Below the pieces are notes generated by a model that saw only the letters and a program-made list of their open reading frames with translations, made no database searches and was not told the origin of the DNA. From Papio anubis (Eukaryota; Chordata; Mammalia; Primates; Cercopithecidae): DNA of 64,000 nt. The stretch lies in contig NC_044989.1 in NCBI RefSeq assembly GCF_008728515.1, forward strand, positions 68,418,501 through 68,482,500, read 5' to 3'. Positions within the stretch are counted from its first letter, which is position 1. Each line of letters begins with the position of its first letter. Below, in pieces: positions 58,301 to 64,000 of the stretch. The position numbers and the translations under genes are program-made.

Positions 58301-59022
58301 TTAATATTAATTTTCCCGAATTCTATACTGAAAGAATCCCTATTTTGTTTCAGAGTGGTGGTGTACCTAGCCAAAGGCAACATCTCACAGCCTCACTCTG
58401 AGCTAAGTGTGGTCACAGGACTAACTTCTGTCCGCTGAACTATGAATGAAAGTGTGTGGGGCATGCTGGAGTGCCACTTACTGGAAGATGTGCCACTTTC
58501 CGCCCTTCTACCTTTATTCCTTCTTCAAACCTTCTCAGTGGTTTGATGGCAAAGTCCTTGCAGTCATCATGAATCATGTAATCATATTGAGGATAGGGGT
58601 AGCAGAGAAGAAAGAATGGAGGCTGAATCATGGAGAGCCACTATGCAATTTTAGACTACCTACAGCTTGACTTTCATTATATGAGAGAATTAACCCATTA
58701 TTTTCCAGGTCTTTGCTACGTGCAGGTAAATGCTATTCCTAAATAACACAGCGCCCCTCTCAATCATGTAAACAATACACTAGTCCCACTGAGTACTTGC
58801 TGTGGTCCCTGTCATGTGCTGTGGACTGTCACTGCAGTGTCCTTGCTTACTACCACAGTGGCTGTCCTTTCTGCATGGGTCAGTGCAACCAGGTAGGTGG
58901 CCTTGTACATTGACTTCTCATCCTTTCCTTCCCAACTGGTGACCTCAGTCCACAGGACTAGTAGAACAAACTTTAAATTTTCATTTTTGGCTCAGATCAT
59001 CTAGGGAAATCAGTCTACACAA

Positions 59023-59064
<42 letters not shown>

Positions 59065-59677
59065 CCAGTACATACAGAATACCAAATGACTTTTCAGAAT
59101 CCACGAATCTTCCCATACTTGAAGTAATCCTTACTTCAGTCTGAAGAGTTTTCCAAAATAACCCTTCAGCCCCTTTTAATAGAAGGCCTATCTAATGAAA
59201 AATGTAACCGTTCTGTGGAATAAAACATTACAGACTTAATCATTCAAAACTGCTACTAAATCAATGTACTGCTTGTTGGTTTGTCAATACAGCTTTTTCA
59301 ATTAGACAATTCTATTACAGTGATGAATACCAATGGCACAATTGAGAGACTGCTGTTCTAAATTATGGTCTGTTTAGCCTAACAATCCATATTTGCTACT
59401 GAACAAATGCGATGACTATAGCCTTCTGAAGATGAATGGTCCTCTACTGGCAGCTGACCTGTCCCTGGTGAGGACTGGGCAGGAATGATTCTCATCATAT
59501 TCCTTCATGGGATCCTTCTGGCTGACCATTGTAATGGCACTTCGCCTCCCTTCACAGTGCCCTCTCCTACACCAGGAACACCTACCCTGCTGGTGATGGG
59601 TGTTGTAGATAGTGCCTGACAAGTAAGTTCTGAGTTCCACACCAAATCCCACTTTTCCTGGTAAATAAAAACAGCAC
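58301..59677. other. Unassigned intergenic DNA with a CA microsatellite
   Basis: Apart from the CA tract at 59025-59063, I recognise no repeat or gene in this 1.4 kb. Short stop-free runs have no coding character. Confidence 0.5.
59025..59063. repeat. (CA)19 microsatellite
   Basis: A pure CA dinucleotide tract. Confidence 0.98.
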
Positions 59678-59760
59678 GAGGTGAGGCTCATGGGCTTTTT
59701 TTCCCAGCACTTAGGGAGGTCAAGGCAGGAGGATCGCTTGAGGCCAAGAGTAAGAGCCCG
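59678..59760 (+). repeat. Alu fragment (left end)
   Basis: A partial Alu (CCCAGCACTTAGGGAGGTCAAGGCAGGAGGATCGCTTGAGGCC) that is immediately followed by a full Alu. Confidence 0.8.
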
Positions 59761-60070
59761 GGCCGGGTGCGGTGGCTAACATCTGTAATCCCAGCACTTT
59801 GGCAGGCCGAGATGGGTGGATCACCTGTGGTCAGGGGTTCGAGACTAAGCTGGCTAACATGGCAAAACCCGTCTCTACTAAAAATACAAAAATTAGTCAG
59901 GCGTGGTGATGCATGCCTGTAGTCCCAGCTACTTGGGAGGCTGAGGCAGGAGAATCACTTGAACCTGAGAGGAGGAGGTTGCAATGAACCAAAATTGCAC
60001 CATTGTATTCCAGCCTGGGTAACAGAGTGAGGCTCTGTCTCAAAAAGAAAAAACAAAACAAAAAAAACCA
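59761..60070 (+). repeat. Alu (AluS-type), full length
   Basis: A complete Alu starting GGCCGGGTGCGGTGG with an AAAAC-type tail. It abuts the truncated Alu on its left. Confidence 0.93.
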
Positions 60071-60079
60071 AAACCTGGT

Positions 60080-60185
60080 TTCCTTATCAGCAGAATGAGG
60101 ATAATAATCTCTACTTTCTAGAGTTGTAATAATTACATTAAAAGTGTATGTACGTTCCTCTGACACATAGCGGATACTCAGAAAA
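60080..60185 (+). repeat. MIR 3' fragment
   Basis: The phrases CCTTATCAGCAGAATGAGGATAATAATCTC and GACACATAGCGGATACTCAG are the MIR 3' half. Confidence 0.7.
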
Positions 60186-61200
60186 GGTTACTTGACTTTG
60201 AATCTATCAAACATATGGATACAGCAAGCCCTATTCCTCAAGGAAGAGGCAGGAGCCTCCACTTCTCCATGACAACATTTTGTTATTGCTTTCCTCCTCA
60301 TCCTTAGCAGAAGTACCTGCTTTGGGGTCCACGAATGTCAGTGGGCAGCATTTTTGCTTCTTCCCTGACTTTGTTGTAGTCTCTTAGCTTCCAAGTCTTC
60401 CATGTTCAATGCCAAAACGGGCTCGCCTGCATTTAAGCGAATGACAAAGCACGAGAAGGCAGACAACTTGACTTCTTTCCTTGTTTTATGCCCCCAAGGC
60501 ATGGGCAGGCAAGGTCCGAGTTGTCTCTGTTTGCCCTCCCTACCACCCTTCCCGACACACTTCTGGGCCTCTCCTTGGAACCTCCACAGAGGACAATTCA
60601 ATTTAGCTCATAAAGGTGGGGCAGGGCAACCAACTCATCTTGCTTTTCCTGGGAATTTCTGGTTTTCATACTAAAAGGCCAGCAGCACCCCAGGACAGAT
60701 GGTCACTGGAGGTGGGGGGCACCACGGGCATGTGGATCTGAACGGCTTCTTTTGGGGGCCTTTGCCTACTGGGTGTTGAGTAGGCCTTGTGAATCAGTGC
60801 CTGACCCTCTGGGTTTCCACTGCCTTCCGTCTTGACTTCAGAGACTCCTCCCTAAGGACCAGCACCAGGGTCACCACCTGTGGTCTCACTAGGCCTTGTA
60901 AATAACAGTCCAGCCAGAGGGAGCAGCGCTTCTCAGCGTGCCCTTTCCTCACGGCAGATTGGCCGTTAGATGTGAGCTGCACTACTTAACAATCCCCATT
61001 TTCCCCTCACTTTCCCAGGTTGCTCATAACAGAACCATGAGGAGAGGCAGGTCCTGGGGCCCCAAACTGAAGCCTGGTCTCCCTGCTGGTAACTAATGAG
61101 AGCCTCCGAGGGCTGAGGCCCGCATTTGTTACTGTGTTGACTCTTTTGTGAGGTATTTATCCTTTGGTAACATATGCCCTCATACATATATATACACACA
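60186..61200. other. Unassigned intergenic DNA
   Basis: The 1 kb is relatively GC-rich and unique. A phrase at about 60625-60705 (GGGCAACCAACTCATCTTGC, then GACAGATGGTCACTGG) hints at a DNA transposon remnant with inverted ends. No exon could be supported. Confidence 0.4.
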
Positions 61201-61204
61201 CAAT

Positions 61205-61491
61205 TTTTTTTAAGGTATAGTCTCGCTCTGTCTCCCAGGCTGGAGTGCAGAGGTGTGATCTCGGCTCACTGCAACCTCCACCTCCTGAGTTCAAGCAATT
61301 CTCCTGCCTCAGCCTCCTGAGTAGCTGGGACTACAGGCGTGCGCTAACACACCCGGCTAATTTTTGTATTTTTAGTAGAGACAGGGTTTCACCATGTTAG
61401 CCAGACTGGTCTTGATCTCCTAACCTCATGATCCGCCCACCTCTGCCTCCCAAAGTGCTGGGATTACAAGTATGAGCCACCACACCTGGCC
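61205..61491 (-). repeat. Alu (AluS-type), antisense
   Basis: Full antisense Alu with a short T-tract. TATGCCCTCATA occurs at both flanks as the target duplication. Confidence 0.95.
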
Positions 61492-61664
61492 TATGCCCTC
61501 ATATTTAACATCAAATAGTTACTCAGCACCCACACTAGCTGCCCAGCATGGCACCATGGGGCATATTCCCCTGCCCTTGAGGAGTCCCTTGTCTGTGTTC
61601 CTATGTCCTCTTCAGGGTTCTGTGACATCCATCCTAGGCACTTTATTTCTCATACACTTGCTCT

Positions 61665-61935
61665 GGCTGGGCTCCCAACATTGTGGGAGGCCAAGGCAGG
61701 AGGATTGCTTGAGTTCAGGAGTTCAACACCAGCATGGGCAACATAGGGAGATCCTGTCTATACAAAAAATAAAAAATTAGCTGTGCATGGTGGCGCATGT
61801 CTGTAGTCCCAGCTACTCAGGAGGCTGAGATGAAAGGATTGCTTCAGCCTAAGAGGTGTTGCAGTGAGCCATGTTTGCACCACTGCACTCCAGCCTGGGA
61901 GACAGAATGAGACCCTGTCTCAAAAAACAAAACAA
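61665..61935 (+). repeat. Alu (AluJ-type) with promoter-end deletion
   Basis: Starts GGCTGGG and jumps to CCCAACATTGTGGGAGG, missing about 20 bp that include the A box. It ends in an A-tail that contains the next Alu. Confidence 0.92.
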
Positions 61936-62248
61936 GGCCAGACATGGTGACTCACGCCTGTAATCCCAACACTTTGGGAGGCTGAGGCGGGTGGATCACT
62001 TGAGGTCAGGAGTTCGAGACCAGCCTGGCCAACATGGTGAAATCCCATCTCTACTAAAAATACGGGGGAAAAAAAAATAGCTGCATGTAGTGGCACGCAC
62101 CTGTAGTCCCAGCTACTCGGGAGGCTGAGGCAGGATAATTGCCTGAAGCTGGGAGGCGGAAGTTGCAGTGAGTAGAGATCGAGTCACTGCACTCCAGCCT
62201 GTGTGACAGAGCAAGACTCCATCTCAAAAAACAAAACAAAATAAACAC
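61936..62248 (+). repeat. Alu (AluS-type)
   Basis: Full-length Alu directly joined to the tail of the previous Alu. One shared target duplication, ACTTGCTCT, borders the pair. Confidence 0.93.
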
Positions 62249-62589
62249 ACACATATACTTGCTCTAAGTGTTCTTTCTTGTCTGATCAGGCTGGTCTCCT
62301 CTTAACAATGGCTCTTGAGATTTGCAGGAGGCTCTGTCTTTTCAGAGAGCTTATGCAGACCTTATCCTGTTTGATTGGCAGACTCTCTATCGCCCGTTTT
62401 TCGGGTTACAGGTAGAGGCCTGCAAAGGTTGAATGACTTGTCCAAAGATCTAGAGCTCATGAAGAGCTGGGCTGGGACTGAGTCCTCCAAAGGCATCTGC
62501 TGTTCTTGCCTGCCCAGTGTCAGTTCCCCTTCTCATGGTGGCAGCCTGACTTTGCTGTGGGAACTACCTCAATACCCTCTCTGTTGTTT

Positions 62590-63020
62590 GAAATTTGTGG
62601 GCTGATGATTGGGCCTGAATAATGAGAGCACCCATCCTCCCTGACTGTCACAATTAGCTCAAGGATGGGCTGGTGACCCAGCCAGGCCCATGAGCCTCAA
62701 TCCCAAGGCCTTTGCAGGAACTGATGGAGGGGAAATTGTTCTCTGCCCACTGGGGTTGTTCAGCTGGGATGATATACACCCAGTCACTTTTGCCACCATG
62801 GAGGAAAAGCCTGCCTGAGAATACAGTCAACCCAGAGGAAAGAGATCCAAGACTCTAACAGACACTGCCCTGGAAGCATGATCTGAGCTTTTCGTGTTTC
62901 ATTCAGCATGCCAGAAGGTAATTTATCCCTGCACTTCATGGTTTCACACCTCCTCTTTTTGTATTAACTCAATGTGAGTTGGGTTCCTGTGTCTCGAAGC
63001 CAAAAAGTCATTACTGACAC
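62590..63020 (+). repeat. Old retroelement tail (L1M-like), family uncertain
   Basis: Phrases such as AGGATGGGCTGGTGACCCAGCC, GAAAAGCCTGCCTGAGAATAC and AATGTGAGTTGGGTTCCTGTG recur as a common old L1-like 3' end. Named tentatively. Confidence 0.4.
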
Positions 63021-63379
63021 AATCACAGCCTCTTTCTCTGTGATCAGCGTCTCTCTTTCTCCCAACATGCCACATGCACTCCCATCATCAACATCTTCAC
63101 TCCAAGTGATCTCCCCTGGCCTGTCCCACCATCCCTCCACCCCAGGCCAAGGCTTCTTCCCCCTCTGTCCAGCCTTCCTTAGCTTCCGTGTCCTGCACTG
63201 CTCTGCCCCCTTCTTGATTTCTGTATATGTTGGAACCACACAATTTAACACTTAATGCCACAGTTGTTGGCTCTTGTTTCCATATGTTGCTCTTGTCTCT
63301 TCGATTAAGTTTTAAGTTCTTCAAAATCAGAGATTGTGTCCCACCCTTCTACAGATCCTGAAGCAATGTTGGGAAATAG

Positions 63380-63630
63380 TAACTAAATTTGTGTTGAGCA
63401 CATCCTGTGCACCAGACACAAGCCTAAGACCACTATGTGCACTAATCATTAAATCCTCACAACAAATCTGTGAGGTAACTATGATCATTACCCCTATTTT
63501 ACAGATGAGGAAATCAAGGCATAAAACGGTTGAGGAACTTCCTCAACAGGCTAGGAAGTGGTAGAATTAGGATTTTAACTCAGGCATTCTGGGCTTCAGA
63601 GCCCAGACTTAATTATTACACTACACAGCT
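63380..63630 (-). repeat. MIR SINE
   Basis: Reverse MIR: AAATCCTCACAACAAATCTGTG, CCCCTATTTTACAGATGAGG and AGGATTTTAACTCAGGCATTC. The copy is well preserved for this family. Confidence 0.9.
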
Positions 63631-63772
63631 TCTTAATCCATCTTTGATAAATATCAATTGATTGAACATACAGAATTGCGGAGTTACACCAAACCTAAAG
63701 CAGTAGGTGGTAGCCTCTAGGGAGTCACTCTGATCATCTGAAACGTTTTGTACCCTTCTGGAAATTGCATGT

Positions 63773-63773
<1 letters not shown>

Positions 63774-63804
<31 letters not shown>
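63774..63804. repeat. (CA)15 microsatellite
   Basis: A pure CA tract near the right edge. Confidence 0.97.
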
Positions 63805-63808
<4 letters not shown>

Positions 63809-64000
63809 CCCTGACAGAAGGAAGAGTGGTAACTAGAAGCCCTGATTCTGGGGCTGCTTTGCTGTCTTCACCCTAAACTTCAGTCCTTTGTCATGATTAG
63901 GCATTGGGAAGAGCATGAGAAAGATGTTGTCTTCACTCTCCAAAAGCTTGACTTCAGAGTAAGGCTAGAAGCTGACCTGAGCAGCAAAGAAATTTGCTTT

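Noticed and set aside
1..64000. CRISPR arrays, operons, tRNA, rRNA, U-snRNA, 7SK or Y RNA genes
   Set aside because: I scanned for their characteristic sequences and saw none. The regularly spaced similar units here are Alus and microsatellites.

Overview
The window is nuclear DNA from a primate, most likely an Old World monkey. It is packed with Alu elements, including AluY copies that carry GGCTCAAGCCTGTAATCC where the human AluY consensus has GGCTCACGCC, plus GATCCGACC/GATCCGGCC-type right ends and ACTAGCCGGGCGAGGTGG linkers, all of which I associate with cercopithecid AluY subfamilies. It also holds a primate L1PA-type L1, old L1M, L2 and MIR copies, MaLR and ERVL LTRs and hAT-Charlie fragments. 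There is no bacterial, viral or organellar gene organisation.

The only protein-coding gene I can support is C1D (nuclear matrix protein, exosome cofactor and nuclear-receptor corepressor), on the minus strand. Coding exons 2, 3 and 4 lie at 3312-3449, 2474-2540 and 2118-2173. They have correct AG/GT borders and compatible phases and join into an intact 86-codon N-terminal reading frame. The final coding exon is off the left edge. A CpG-rich segment at 19320-19560 with a plausible splice donor at 19309/19308 is the likely promoter and non-coding first exon, so 1-19.4 kb is C1D, most of it one 15.8-kb intron 1 filled with L2, L1M, MaLR, ERVL and Alu copies.

From 19.6 kb to 64 kb I see no gene. 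A 6.1-kb, structurally full-length but decayed L1 (20094-26220, plus strand) sits about 0.65 kb upstream of the C1D promoter, so its 5'UTR faces away from C1D while any L1 antisense promoter would fire toward C1D. Beyond it, 26-34 kb is a mosaic of Alus, an MLT1 LTR pierced by a MER1A transposon, and old L1M. A composite nested Alu cluster lies at 33.8-34.9 kb. An Alu-free 8.9 kb stretch (34.9-43.8 kb) holds only old MIR and DNA-transposon remnants, with a slightly CpG-enriched patch at 42.3-43.6 kb that is the best candidate for unannotated regulatory or non-coding RNA function. From 43.8 to 64 kb there are dense Alus, LTRs, old L1M and several microsatellites.

Nothing in the window amounts to a new biological system. 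The points most worth checking are the L1/C1D promoter arrangement, the composite Alu insertion, an AluY copy whose damage looks like sequence error, and the Alu-poor patch near 42-43.6 kb. Repeat family names are from memory of consensus sequences; subfamily names are tentative.
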